The translations under genes and the position numbers were made by a program. Positions 40,853 through 50,315 of a DNA stretch of 64,000 nucleotides are shown one piece after another. The stretch's first letter is position 1; each line of letters begins with the position of its first letter. The notes under the pieces are model-generated. The model was not told the origin of the DNA. It did no database searches and was given only the letters and a program-made list of their open reading frames with translations. Origin of the DNA: Methanohalophilus profundi (GTDB lineage: Archaea > Halobacteriota > Methanosarcinia > Methanosarcinales > Methanosarcinaceae); contig NZ_QBKB01000002.1 in NCBI RefSeq assembly GCF_004137855.1, forward strand, positions 615,327 through 679,326, read 5' to 3'.

Positions 40853-43630
40853 ATGGATAATAATTCAGTTTCTTTTAAAACAAGAGATACTCTTGATACC
40901 AAGGGTAAGAAGAGTACCATATACCGTCTGGATACACTTGAGGAAAATGGCCTTTGCAAAATTTCTTCTCTTCCCTATTCCATCCGGGTATTACTGGAAA
41001 ATCTGGTAAGGAATACAGATGGCAAGGTTGTAACCGAAGAGGATGTAAAAAACCTTGCAGGCTGGAAACCCGGCAATGTACCAAAAACGGATATCCCATA
41101 TATCCCTTCAAGGGTAATCCTGCAGGATTTTACAGGCGTACCTGCGGTTGTGGATATTGCCGCAATCAGGTCTGCAATGAAAAGACTTGGTGGAAATCCG
41201 GAGGAGATTAATCCTGTAATTCCTGCAGATCTTATTATAGACCACTCAGTACAGGTCGATTGTTACGGCACTTCCTATGCAAGAAACTGTAATGAGAAAC
41301 TTGAGTTCCAGAGAAACGGGGAGCGTTATGAACTGCTGCACTGGGCACAGAATGCCTTTGACAATTTCAACGTAGTACCTCCGGGAAGCGGCATAATCCA
41401 CCAGGTAAACCTTGAACACCTGGCAAATGTGGTACATCTGCGGGAAGAAAACGGCGAAACTGTCGCCTATCCCGATACTCTTGTAGGAACCGATTCCCAT
41501 ACCACAATGATCAATGGCCTGGGTGTCCTAGGATGGGGCGTTGGGGGCATAGAGGCTGAAGCAGTTATGCTTGGGCAACCTTACTATATGCCAATACCTG
41601 AAGTTGTGGGTTTTGAATTAAGAGGAGAACTGAAAGATGGAATCACAGCCACAGATCTTGTACTCACAGTAACCCAGATGCTCAGGGAACACGGTGTTGT
41701 AGGTAAATTCGTGGAATTCTATGGTCCCGGTTACAGGAAACTTTCCCTGCCTGACAGGGCAATCCTTGCCAACATGGGTCCGGAATACGGCGCAACAATG
41801 GGATTTTGCCCTGTTGACGAAGTTACACTGGATTACATGCTCATGACCGGACGCAGTGAAGAACATGTGAATATGGTTCGCCAATATTGCAAGGAACAGG
41901 GTCTGTTTGCAGAAAGTGATGCACCGGTTCCGGAATATACCTCTACTCTTGGACTTGATATGGGTACGGTGCAGCCCTCCCTTGCAGGTCCGAAAAGACC
42001 ACAGGACCGCATTGTGCTCAGTGATATGTCCGCAGCTTTCCACAGGACAATAAAAGATGTATACTCCCTGAAGAAAGGAAGTGAAGACTTCGAGACTGAT
42101 CCGGATTACAGCCGCTGGCTTGAAGAGGGCGGTTATGATGTTGTGGAAAAAACACATCCCGACCACAGCGGGATCATGAAGATCAAATGTGAAGGAGAAG
42201 ACGTCGACCTAAACCACGGTTCTGTTGCCATTGCTTCCATCACATCCTGTACCAATACCTCAAATCCTTCGGTACTTATCGGTGCCGGTCTTGTTGCGAA
42301 AAAGGCAGTTGAAAGAGGACTTAAGGTCAAACCCTTTGTGAAAACCAGTCTTGGACCCGGATCAAAGGCGGTAATGGACTATCTGGAAGCAGCCGGTCTT
42401 GTACCTTATTTGGAAGCCCTGGGATTCCACCTTGTGGGCTACGGCTGTCTCACATGCATTGGAAACAGTGGACCCCTGCACGAAGCGGTAGTAAAAGAAA
42501 TAGAGGACCGTGACCTGACTGTTACATCGGTACTCAGCGGAAACAGGAATTTCGAAGGCAGGATCAGCCCCCATGTAAAAGCCAATTACCTGGCATCCCC
42601 TATGCTTGTGGTCGCCTTTGCCCTGGCAGGCACAGTAGATATTGATCTCACAAAAGAATCTATTGCATGTGACCCTAACGGTGAACCAGTCTACCTGAAG
42701 GACATCTGGCCTGCAAACGGTGAGATAGAACAGTATTGTGGTAAATATGTACAGCCCGAAATGTTCGAGAAGGAATATGCCAATGTATTCCAGGGAACTG
42801 ATCGCTGGCAGGAACTCGATGCGCCGGAAGGATTGCTTTATGACTGGAACAATGAATCTACCTATATCCAGGAACCCCCTTTTTTCCAGGATTTCCCCCT
42901 TGATATCGAAAATATGGAAGACATAAAGGATGCAAGGGCGCTTGTAGTTGTGGACGATAGTATAACCACCGACCACATTTCGCCTGCGGGGTCCATACCC
43001 GCCGATTATCCAGCAGGCAGGTACCTGATGGAACACGGCGTGACGGAAGAGGAATTCAATTCATATGGTTCCAGGAGGGGTAACCACGAAGTAATGATGC
43101 GTGGAACCTTCGGTAACGTGCGCCTGAAAAACAAACTTGTGCCTGGTAAGGAAGGTTCATGGACAGTTTACCTCCCTGACGGAGAGGAAATGCCAATCTA
43201 TGATGCTGCCATGAAATACATGGAAAATGATATCCCTCTGGTGGTAATCGCGGGCAAGGAATACGGGACAGGCAGTTCCCGTGATTGGGCAGCCAAGGGT
43301 ACACAACTGCTTGGTGTGAGAGCGGTAATCGCACAGTCCTACGAAAGGATTCACCGCAGCAATCTTGTAGGAATGGGGGTAATCCCCCTGCAATTCAGAG
43401 AAGGTGAAAGTAAAGAAGAACTGGGACTTAAAGGCGATGAAACCTACACCATCAAGGGCATCTCGGAAATGAAACCCCGGGGTGAACTCGAGGTTGTAGC
43501 CCGTGACCCAGATGGAAATGAAGTCACATTCAATGTAACTGTAAACCTCAATTCCGATATAGAGGTAGACTACTGCAAAAACGGTGGAATTCTGCACAAG
43601 TTCCTGAGAGATAAGGCAAAGGAGGAATAA
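40853..43630 (+). CDS. acnA: Aconitate hydratase, AcnA type
   Basis: Interconverts citrate and isocitrate. It is 925 residues, the length of bacterial AcnA/IRP-type enzymes. The 4Fe-4S ligands appear in ITSCTNTSNPSV near residue 470 and GYGCLTCIGNSGPL near residue 535. Substrate residues are in GTDSHTTMINGLGVLGWGVGG and, in the swivelling domain, GKEYGTGSSRDWAAKG. The start is ATG 40853, six bases after AGGTG; a GTG at 40844 is less likely. It is intact although its upstream citrate synthase is a remnant. Confidence 0.95.
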   Translation: MDNNSVSFKTRDTLDTKGKKSTIYRLDTLEENGLCKISSLPYSIRVLLENLVRNTDGKVVTEEDVKNLAGWKPGNVPKTDIPYIPSRVILQDFTGVPAVVDIAAIRSAMKRLGGNPEEINPVIPADLIIDHSVQVDCYGTSYARNCNEKLEFQRNGERYELLHWAQNAFDNFNVVPPGSGIIHQVNLEHLANVVHLREENGETVAYPDTLVGTDSHTTMINGLGVLGWGVGGIEAEAVMLGQPYYMPIPEVVGFELRGELKDGITATDLVLTVTQMLREHGVVGKFVEFYGPGYRKLSLPDRAILANMGPEYGATMGFCPVDEVTLDYMLMTGRSEEHVNMVRQYCKEQGLFAESDAPVPEYTSTLGLDMGTVQPSLAGPKRPQDRIVLSDMSAAFHRTIKDVYSLKKGSEDFETDPDYSRWLEEGGYDVVEKTHPDHSGIMKIKCEGEDVDLNHGSVAIASITSCTNTSNPSVLIGAGLVAKKAVERGLKVKPFVKTSLGPGSKAVMDYLEAAGLVPYLEALGFHLVGYGCLTCIGNSGPLHEAVVKEIEDRDLTVTSVLSGNRNFEGRISPHVKANYLASPMLVVAFALAGTVDIDLTKESIACDPNGEPVYLKDIWPANGEIEQYCGKYVQPEMFEKEYANVFQGTDRWQELDAPEGLLYDWNNESTYIQEPPFFQDFPLDIENMEDIKDARALVVVDDSITTDHISPAGSIPADYPAGRYLMEHGVTEEEFNSYGSRRGNHEVMMRGTFGNVRLKNKLVPGKEGSWTVYLPDGEEMPIYDAAMKYMENDIPLVVIAGKEYGTGSSRDWAAKGTQLLGVRAVIAQSYERIHRSNLVGMGVIPLQFREGESKEELGLKGDETYTIKGISEMKPRGELEVVARDPDGNEVTFNVTVNLNSDIEVDYCKNGGILHKFLRDKAKEE

Positions 43631-43814
43631 TTCCCCATCCTCCTTTTTTCATATTTTTCCAGAAAATTACACCTATATTTGATTCACATACTATTTTGCT
43701 ACCTAAACGATACATTTCCAGAGCCTTCGCTGGGTAAAACATATCGATAAAAAACGTTAATCAGGCAGCAGTAATTTCAGTAAAGGAATGTGAAAATTAG
43801 ATGAAAAAGAGATA

Positions 43815-44246
43815 TCAGGATGATATCTCTTTGACTTTTATGTTAAAATTCAATGCTTTACCGGCGAGGGGATGATTCATATCGAGTATGACTTCCTCAT
43901 CGCCCACTTCAACAATCTTTGCAGGAAGCTCTTGCCCATCGGGTGTTTTTACCAGCAACATCATTCCAACTTCAACATCAATATCTGACTGAATGTTGTC
44001 TTTAGGTACTGGTTGGGAAAGACCATCGTTGTATTCACCGTAGGCTTCAGAAGGTTCAAGCCTGAACTCTTTATCTCCACCTTCTTCCATATCTCTGACA
44101 GCATCGTCAAATCCCTGAATAACCTGACCTGCCCCTACAGTAAATTCAAGAGGCTCCTCATGATTTTCGGAACTGTCGAAAACTGTGCCATCATCCAGAG
44201 TACCTGTATAATCGATCTTTATTGTGTCGCCATCTTTTATTGACAA
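43815..44246 (-). CDS. FKBP-type peptidyl-prolyl isomerase (SlyD-like)
   Basis: A prolyl isomerase/chaperone of about 143 residues. The FKBP core reads IKIDYTGTLDDGTVFDSS, then FTVGAGQVIQGFDDAVRDM, and the inserted IF domain ends DMNHPLAGKALNFNIKV, typical of archaeal short FKBPs. I prefer the TTG at 44246 (SIKDGDTIKIDY follows, as in the family) over a GTG at 44282, which would add twelve atypical residues. No histidine-rich SlyD tail is present. Confidence 0.88.
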   Translation of the reverse strand: MSIKDGDTIKIDYTGTLDDGTVFDSSENHEEPLEFTVGAGQVIQGFDDAVRDMEEGGDKEFRLEPSEAYGEYNDGLSQPVPKDNIQSDIDVEVGMMLLVKTPDGQELPAKIVEVGDEEVILDMNHPLAGKALNFNIKVKEISS

Positions 44247-44414
44247 TATATCAACTCGGTGTTGTATAAAAACGAGTTTCACTCATCTCATAGCCAACCG
44301 AGGTTGTCTACCTTACTTAGGTGTTTTGGGTGAATTTCACATTAGCGAGGTTATAAGTAGATAACCTTCACAATTATAAATTAGGTAATTAACCAGAACA
44401 AAGGGGAGTGAAAA

Positions 44415-45638
44415 TTGAAACATTTGACAGTAAAATCGTGCATGGAAACCGACGACTCACTGGGAGAGGAGTCCCTCCAATTACACGAAAAACATCATGG
44501 TGTTCTTGAAGTGGCAAGCAAAGTCCGTCTGGACAATACCCGGGACTTAAGCACTGCCTATACTCCCGGTGTTGCCGAACCCTGCAAACGGATCGCTGAA
44601 AACAATGATGATGTGTATAAATATACACTGAAAGAAAATACCGTCGCAATCATAACAGACGGGTCGGCTATCCTGGGGCTGGGAAACATCGGTGCATCTG
44701 CAGGTTTACCTGTGATGGAAGGTAAAGCTATCATATTCAAGGAACTTGCAGGAATTAATGCATTCCCGATATGCCTTGATACCCAGGACACCGAAGAAAT
44801 TATAAAAACTGTCAAAAACATCGCCCCGGTTTTCGGAGGGATCAATCTCGAAGACATAAGTGCACCCCGCTGCTTTGAGATTGAAGAGCGGCTCAAAAAG
44901 GAATTGCCAATACCCGTGACACATGACGACCAGCATGGAACCGCGATTGTTACAATAGCAGGTTTACTGAATTCACTTAAACTTACCGGCAAAAAAATCA
45001 ACGGGATTTAGGTCGTCATATCGGGGGCCGGTGCTGCCGGCATGGCCATTGCCAAAAAACTCCTTCATACAGGAGTGAGACCTGAAAACCTGCTTGTATG
45101 TGACAGACATGGAATCATCAACCGAAAACGTACCGAAGGGATGAATCCAGAAAAAGAGAAAATCGCTGAATTTTCAAATCCTGAAGAAATAAAGGGAAGT
45201 CTTGCTGACGCTGTCGCTGGATCTGATGTATTTATAGGCGTATCTGTTCCCGAAATCCTTACAGAAGATATGGTTGCTTCCATGAACAATGACGCCATTA
45301 TCTTTGCTATGGCAAATCCCATACCTGAAATCATGCCCCTTAAAGCCTTTGCAGCAGGCGCTCGTATAGTGGCAACCGGAAGATCTGATTGTCCCAACCA
45401 GATCAACAATTGTTTGGGATTTCCGGGGATCTTCAAAGGTGCACTGGACACCAGGGCCACCCTGATCAATCTGGAGATGGAACTTGCAGCCGCCAATGCC
45501 CTTGCTGCAATTGTAGAGGAGGACGGTATTGAAGAAGATTACATAATACCCAATCCCCTTGACAGCAGAGTTGTCCCTGCTGTGGCAAAGGCTGTTGCAG
45601 ATGCGGCTATAAAGAGTGGTGTCGCCCGTAAAAAATGA
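44415..45638 (+). CDS. maeB: NAD(P)-dependent malic enzyme with in-frame amber codon 199
   Basis: Oxidatively decarboxylates malate to pyruvate. It is about 407 residues including codon 199. The malic domain shows TAYTPGVAEPCKRIAEN, ITDGSAILGLGNIGA and THDDQHGTAIVTIAGLL. Then KKINGI is followed by TAG (45009-45011), and the same frame goes on with VVISGAGAAGMAIAKKLL, the NAD-binding loop. No indel is involved. Readthrough (for example as pyrrolysine where relatives have a basic residue) or a nonsense change are the options. Translation starts at TTG 44415, after GGGGAG. Termination at the TAG would remove the whole NAD domain. Confidence 0.9.
45009..45011 (+). other. In-frame amber codon, malic enzyme gene
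   Basis: TAG between NGI and VVISGAG at the boundary of the malic and NAD-binding domains. The reading frame on both sides matches the family without shift. Confidence 0.85.
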
Positions 45639-45643
45639 TGGAA

Positions 45644-45787
45644 TTAAAGGACTGCATCTCTGTATTCAGCAAAACCCCGCCTGTCAAGCAGGTAACCAAA
45701 ACGTTCTCCATCCTGTCCGTATTCCCTGTAATAGGCAAGCGTCTTTTCGAAAATAGAGAATAGACGCTGTCCATCGGTAAATTCAAA
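45644..45787 (-). pseudogene. Nitrite/sulfite reductase-like protein, C-terminal remnant
   Basis: A 47-codon stretch reads FTDGQRLFSIFEKTLAYY, then GERFGYLLDRRGFAEYRDAVL, which resembles the C-terminus of sulfite/nitrite reductase-like 4Fe-4S proteins of methanogens. Nothing upstream extends it; stops in all frames follow. It ends a few bases after the convergent malic enzyme stop. Recognition is from memory of the family, so it is tentative. Confidence 0.45.
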
Positions 45788-45881
45788 CTAAGCTTAAACC
45801 TTGTATTCTACCCACACAATTGAAATTTTCATCCTGATTAAACACATTCAAATAATTTGACTGCAAATTTACAAAATTGGA

Positions 45882-46396
45882 TTATTGTATCCTTATCCAA
45901 TTCAAATTCTTTTCTATTACCAAGATAATTTCTTGATTGGGGACTATTTCTTTCCCTGCCTTCAATTCCTGATAGGTTATGCATTTAATATGTTTTTTAG
46001 AGACAACTATGAAAAAGCAGTTTTCATAAGGGTAGTCTTCACCTGCATCTTTTAGTTTAAATGATTCACTTTTCCTGAATTTTACTTCAACAAATGATAC
46101 TTCATATGTTTTTGGATTCTGTACAACAAAATCAGGCATTCTTCTGATGTTAATTGCAACATCACTGCGTACACCCTTTAGGAGATTCATTACGCAAGGG
46201 ATTGTATTTTCCATCCCATACCTGAATACGGAAAACCCAATTGTAAAAATAATTCTTCAATAAGAGTTTCGGCAATTCTGCCTTTGATCATATTTTCGGC
46301 ATGAAAATCTTTTTTCGAAACGCATAAGGAATTATTTTCAGTACTGTTGTTGTCCTGACTGATTTTTTCCTTGTTTTTTGAGTCGGAGGAGATCAT
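45882..46396 (-). CDS. PD-(D/E)XK nuclease-like protein, frameshifted
   Basis: A roughly 170-residue protein. After a charged N-terminus it reads GRIAETLIEELFLQLGF, then breaks in the A run at 46232-46235; one more base joins it to SVFRYGMENTIPCVMNLLKGVRSD. A nuclease-like motif follows: MPDFVVQNPKTYEVSFVEVKFRKSE has the PD...EVK arrangement. No methylase or partner gene is adjacent. It may be an orphan restriction-like or repair nuclease. Confidence 0.65.
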
Positions 46397-46645
46397 AGAA
46401 TCATATATAGAAGATGTTTATTGATGCTTTCTGCATAAAGCACGACCAAACTTATTCATTGAATAATTATATTCCGCAGAAGTAATAGTAGTATTACATT
46501 CCAAACAAAAATAGCTCATACATTATCATCTGGAATCTAAACCACATCATTATTTTTAAAAGTTACTGAATAATTCATACAAATTAATAAGCAATTGAAC
46601 TAAGTAACCGCAACATATTCAATCACAAAACACAAACATCTTTCC

Positions 46646-47680
46646 ATGGGGGAACCAAAGTTTTTAAATCGTTATTTTCAGGTGGAAAAGAATCAGTTAC
46701 CTGCCCTGATCCGTATTGTGAAAAGCATACCTTCAGAGTTTGACATATCGAAATCCCTAGATGAACTCTGGGAAATACATGACAGGGGAATTGAAAAATA
46801 CCGGCGACTACTGAAAAATATCGATACGGGAGAGAATAATACAGAGCTGTCCCAAGCATCTCCTTCCCTGCTGGACCTAAAAATAACGATTGCAGACAGG
46901 TTACTCGAAAAGTGCTGCCTGTGCGAGCGCAGGTGTGGTATCAATAGAAAAGAAGGGCAGAAAGGATTTTGCAAGTTGACAGAAACCTCCAGATATGCCT
47001 CAGAATTCCTGCATATGGGAGAAGAGGCCGAACTGGTACCCTCACATACGATATTCTTCACCGGCTGCGTGTTTGCCTGCGTATACTGCCAAAATTGGGA
47101 CATATCCGCTTATCCCGAAAAAGGCATCCCGGTCAATCCCACCAGCCTGGCTGCAATAATCGGGGAAAAAAGGCATTCTGGCGCCCGGAACGTAAATTTT
47201 GTCACCCCTACCCCTCATGCCCACAATATCCTGAAATCCCTCAGAGAGGTTTCCGTGAATATACCCGTTATCTGGAATTCCAACATGTACCATTCCAGGG
47301 AAATCGCAAAATTACTGGAAGGAGTGATCGATGTATACCTTACCGATTTCAAATATGGCAGCGACAGATGCGCAAAAAAGTACTCCAAGGTGCAGAATTA
47401 TCTGGAAATCGTCAAATGCAATCATGAAATAGCCTACCGACAGGCAGAGGTTATCATAAGGCACCTTGTCCTGCCAGGACATCTGGAATGTTGCACAAAG
47501 CCGGTTGCCAGGTGGATAGCAAAACATATTCCAGAAGTAAGGTTTAACCTCATGTTTCAATACACACCACATTACAGAGCCAGGGAGTATCCGGAAATAT
47601 CCCGGCGACTACTGCCGGAAGAGAAAGAGAAGGCAATCGCTATCGTAAAAGAATCAGGCATTGAGGATCTACTGATCTGA
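46646..47680 (+). CDS. Radical SAM protein, PflA-like/AmmeMemoRadiSam type
   Basis: A 344-residue radical SAM enzyme. It has an N-terminal cysteine-rich segment (CCLCERRCGINRKEGQKGFC) and then the cluster motif TGCVFACVYCQNWDIS. NFVTPTPHAHNILKSL and VYLTDFKYGSDRCAKKYS are typical of the family annotated as pyruvate formate-lyase activating-like. The first about 70 residues are an extra N-terminal region. The substrate is unknown. Confidence 0.85.
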   Translation: MGEPKFLNRYFQVEKNQLPALIRIVKSIPSEFDISKSLDELWEIHDRGIEKYRRLLKNIDTGENNTELSQASPSLLDLKITIADRLLEKCCLCERRCGINRKEGQKGFCKLTETSRYASEFLHMGEEAELVPSHTIFFTGCVFACVYCQNWDISAYPEKGIPVNPTSLAAIIGEKRHSGARNVNFVTPTPHAHNILKSLREVSVNIPVIWNSNMYHSREIAKLLEGVIDVYLTDFKYGSDRCAKKYSKVQNYLEIVKCNHEIAYRQAEVIIRHLVLPGHLECCTKPVARWIAKHIPEVRFNLMFQYTPHYRAREYPEISRRLLPEEKEKAIAIVKESGIEDLLI

Positions 47681-47736
47681 TTATTTCAGAAAAAATAAAT
47701 ATATTATGGGTCCGGGAAGATCCCGGAAAGCATACT

Positions 47737-48240
47737 TCATCCTTTAATCAAACCAAGCAACTCACGTCCAAAGGCGAAAAGGTCACCCGGATGGCGTGAA
47801 GTGACCAGATTGTCATCAACTACCACTTCACTATCACGATAATCTGCACCTGCTACGATCAGGTCATCCCTGATGCCGGGCCAACAGGTGGCCTTGCAAC
47901 CATCCAGAACACGGGCGGAAATCAGAAGTTGTGGGCCGTGACAGATAGCAGCTACAGGTTTTTCTTCATTCATGAAATGCTTCACTATATCCAGCGCATA
48001 TTCATTAAGCCGCATTATCTCAGGCCCCTTGCCACCGGAAATTACCAGTGCATCGTATTCATCGGGCTCGATTTCATCAAAGGATAGGTCCGCTTCAACA
48101 TGATAGCCGTGTTTACCTTCAATGGTACCACGGGAAACAGATGCCACCCTGGCATCGATGCCTTCCTCTTTCAACCTGTGTAAAGGATAAAACAACTCGA
48201 GATCTTCAAAACCATCGGCTCCAAAAACCAAAACTTTCAT
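47737..48240 (-). CDS. DJ-1/PfpI family protein
   Basis: A 167-residue class I glutamine amidotransferase-like protein. The nucleophile elbow is AAICHGPQLLISA with Cys near residue 103; DALVISGGKGPEIMRLN precedes it and NLVTSRHPGDLFAF ends the domain. Such proteins act as stress-related hydrolases or deglycases. It precedes an AhpD-like gene on the same strand, and both may belong to a stress cluster. Confidence 0.9.
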   Translation of the reverse strand: MKVLVFGADGFEDLELFYPLHRLKEEGIDARVASVSRGTIEGKHGYHVEADLSFDEIEPDEYDALVISGGKGPEIMRLNEYALDIVKHFMNEEKPVAAICHGPQLLISARVLDGCKATCWPGIRDDLIVAGADYRDSEVVVDDNLVTSRHPGDLFAFGRELLGLIKG

Positions 48241-48285
48241 TCAAATGTACCCCCATAAAAATTGAAAAACCGGAATGATCCGGGA

Positions 48286-48651
48286 TTATTCCTTGAGAAG
48301 TTTCAACGCATCCCTGCAGGCAGCTACAGCAGGTGCACCCGAGGTTATGGAAATGACTTCCATGGTTTCCATAATCTCTTCAGCCGTAGCTCCATTTTTC
48401 AAGGCACTCTGCATCTGTACAACCGTGCATCTTTCACATTGCTTGGATGCCACCACGGCAAGTGCCATGAGAATCTTCATCTTTGCAGGCAGCGCACCAT
48501 CGGACAGGAGTTTCTGATTGCAATGATTGTATTTTTTCAGGAAATGCGGGTCGATCTCACCCAATGTTTTCAGGATTTGCGGAGTGAAACCCAGTTTGTT
48601 ACTCATACTATCCAGTAATTCTTCATGTTCAAGTTCTTCATGTTTAGACAT
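48286..48651 (-). CDS. Carboxymuconolactone decarboxylase/AhpD-like protein
   Basis: A 121-residue helical protein with the AhpD active site: [18 protein letters not shown] has the CxxC pair near residue 72, and the preceding [15 protein letters not shown] and following [17 protein letters not shown] fit the family. It is likely a thiol-disulfide or peroxide-related enzyme. The PfpI gene follows 45 bases downstream, and a TATA-like ATTTATATAG lies about 45 bases upstream of the start. Confidence 0.88.
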   Translation of the reverse strand: MSKHEELEHEELLDSMSNKLGFTPQILKTLGEIDPHFLKKYNHCNQKLLSDGALPAKMKILMALAVVASKQCERCTVVQMQSALKNGATAEEIMETMEVISITSGAPAVAACRDALKLLKE

Positions 48652-48868
48652 GTAATACCCCCATTTGGTACATGCGTTTCTGGTTGCATGCTATATAAAT
48701 ACATTTGGTGAAGAATAATTCTCCACAGAAGCAGTTTACGCTATAATTAATATTATATTTTTTGTGACTTCATTTTGGCTATCAAAAATCTAAAAGTTAA
48801 TTAGTCTATTATATTGTAGTTGAAATTTTTTAATTGCATAAAAAAATCCTCACACTACAGAAATTCTA

Positions 48869-49024
48869 TTCCCATTTAGGTTATATGGGAAAATATCCTA
48901 TTAGGGGTTGCACCCGGGAACTTTTGCAGCAAGTTCCTGACTGGATACAGCCGAAGGGGGTTCGGCTTTAAAATGGGAGTGGTGGTACGATTGAGAGCAG
49001 TGGATGGGGGTCCTATGCTCTCAA
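48869..49024. ncRNA. Four consecutive stem-loops, candidate structured RNA or IS end
   Basis: Four perfect inverted repeats follow one another. They are TTCCCAT/ATGGGAA (48869-48891), GGAACTT/AAGTTCC (48917-48937), AGCCGAA/TTCGGCT with a GGGGG loop (48949-48967), and TTGAGAGCA/TGCTCTCAA (48991-49024). No credible protein frame covers them. The density of stems suggests a structured RNA, or the palindromic end and guide-RNA region of a lost IS200/IS605-type element. The strand is unknown. The match to either class has not been tested. Confidence 0.4.
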
Positions 49025-49121
49025 TTCTCCTGTGTTTTACAATGAGAAATGGATCCATAAGCTGCAAATATGATTTTACAACAAAAAACAGATATAATCA
49101 ATATGGGAGAGGGTGGTTTAT

Positions 49122-49223
49122 GTGATTAACTTTTGGGAATTATTCATGATATCTTTAATTTATGTAATGGTTACAAGCGCTGGATTTTATTTATTCGACA
49201 TTTTGGGTAAGATAGAATTCTAA
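49122..49223 (+). CDS. Possible 33-residue membrane peptide
   Basis: An open frame from GTG 49122 to TAA 49223 encodes a single hydrophobic helix (ELFMISLIYVMVTSAGFYLF) with a short charged end (GKIEF). GGGTGG lies about five bases upstream. It follows the stem-loop region. There is no family resemblance I can name; coding is plausible but unproven. Confidence 0.35.
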   Translation: MINFWELFMISLIYVMVTSAGFYLFDILGKIEF

Positions 49224-49524
49224 ATTCTTTTGAAATCAAGCCCGGTTTAACTTGCCATTACCTGTAAACTATCTGGATATATTACAGATAACTTACACAT
49301 AATCATAGTGCCAAGGTTTTACTATTTTCAAGATACTGTTCTGCTGACCATGTGTCTGCAAAAGCCCTGTATATCCATCATTAATGGAATATACGGGCTG
49401 CATGGGTTGCGTCATGTATCTAATTGTACCATAGGCAATAATATTTTGTTGATTGGAATGGAAATACAGTAATAGGACCATTTATATACTGATACATATA
49501 GATTTTATTCAGGGAGATTGGGAT
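49224..49524. other. Intergenic region with an imperfect hairpin
   Basis: No gene. An imperfect inverted repeat at about 49363-49399 (AGCCCTGTATATCCAT against ATGGAATATACGGGCT) could form a long stem with small bulges. The promoter of the CBS-domain gene is probably near 49480-49500, where ATTTATATAC occurs. Confidence 0.4.
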
Positions 49525-50028
49525 ATGCCATTCGATGCACCGGATAAATCCAAAAATCCAGATTATAGAGATAGATTCCAGATCTCAAAACAGTGTGCCA
49601 CTAAAAAAATCACCGAAATTATGACCAGGGAATTGGTAGGAATCGATGAGAGTACTTCTATTGAAGACACACTCGAATTAATAGGAAAATATCGGTTCCA
49701 TAATTTTCCTGTTGTTGATAAGGACTACAGGCTCAAAGGTGTAATCGATCAGAACATTGTCCTGGAATTGCTTTTCCATGACAGGTTACCCAGTTCCAGC
49801 CATACCCATCTGAATGCGGTGAGGTCACTGGGTGAAGATGCAAAAAGTATCATGATCCCACACCCCCTGACAGTATCTAATGACACCAGCTTATGTGAAA
49901 CTGTGGATATGATGCTAAAACACAACATAAATCATGTGTGGGTAATGGACAACAAAGATAAACTGATAGGAGTTGTCACAAAACACGATATCATTAATGA
50001 AGCGTACAGAACAAGGAGAAAGGAATGA
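49525..50028 (+). CDS. CBS-domain pair protein
   Basis: A 167-residue protein made of two CBS domains. KKITEIMTRELVGIDESTSIEDTLELI with FPVVDKDYRLKGVI is the first. AKSIMIPHPLTVSNDTSL with WVMDNKDKLIGVVTKHDII is the second. Such pairs bind adenine nucleotides or similar ligands and act as sensors. I start at ATG 49525, just after GGGAGATTGGG; an upstream extension is unlikely. No partner enzyme is adjacent. Confidence 0.88.
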   Translation: MPFDAPDKSKNPDYRDRFQISKQCATKKITEIMTRELVGIDESTSIEDTLELIGKYRFHNFPVVDKDYRLKGVIDQNIVLELLFHDRLPSSSHTHLNAVRSLGEDAKSIMIPHPLTVSNDTSLCETVDMMLKHNINHVWVMDNKDKLIGVVTKHDIINEAYRTRRKE

Positions 50029-50315
50029 TGGAAGAAATTTTTCAGCATTCTGGAAAGCGTATTCACCGGTGTTGCTTTGATCCCCACAGCTAACGGGTTT
50101 GTGGTTTATTCCCTTATCAAGTGTAATTTTACCTGTCCAGCCGCCCGAGTCCACTGACGCTTACTTCTGCCATATTCAATGACATCAGAGGGGATTTTTT
50201 ATTGAACATTATGACCAGTAGTCAACCTATGACAGGTTGTCTTCGGTGATCCATGATTGTTGTAAAATAAAATCTATATGCATAAAGGAACATACCCATT
50301 ATCGGGGATAAATCC

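Noticed and set aside
42362-43036. Long antisense frames over aconitase and other genes
   Set aside because: Shadow frames of strongly coding genes; no start signal or family match.
48876-49067. 63-codon minus-strand frame over the stem-loops
   Set aside because: It exists only because of the palindromic sequence; no ribosome binding site or family similarity.
49915-50154. Minus-strand frame (GGWTGKITLDKGINHKP)
   Set aside because: It overlaps the CBS gene antisense and has no clear start. The GINHKPVSCGDQSNTGEYAF part looks protein-like but I cannot place it, so I do not call a gene.
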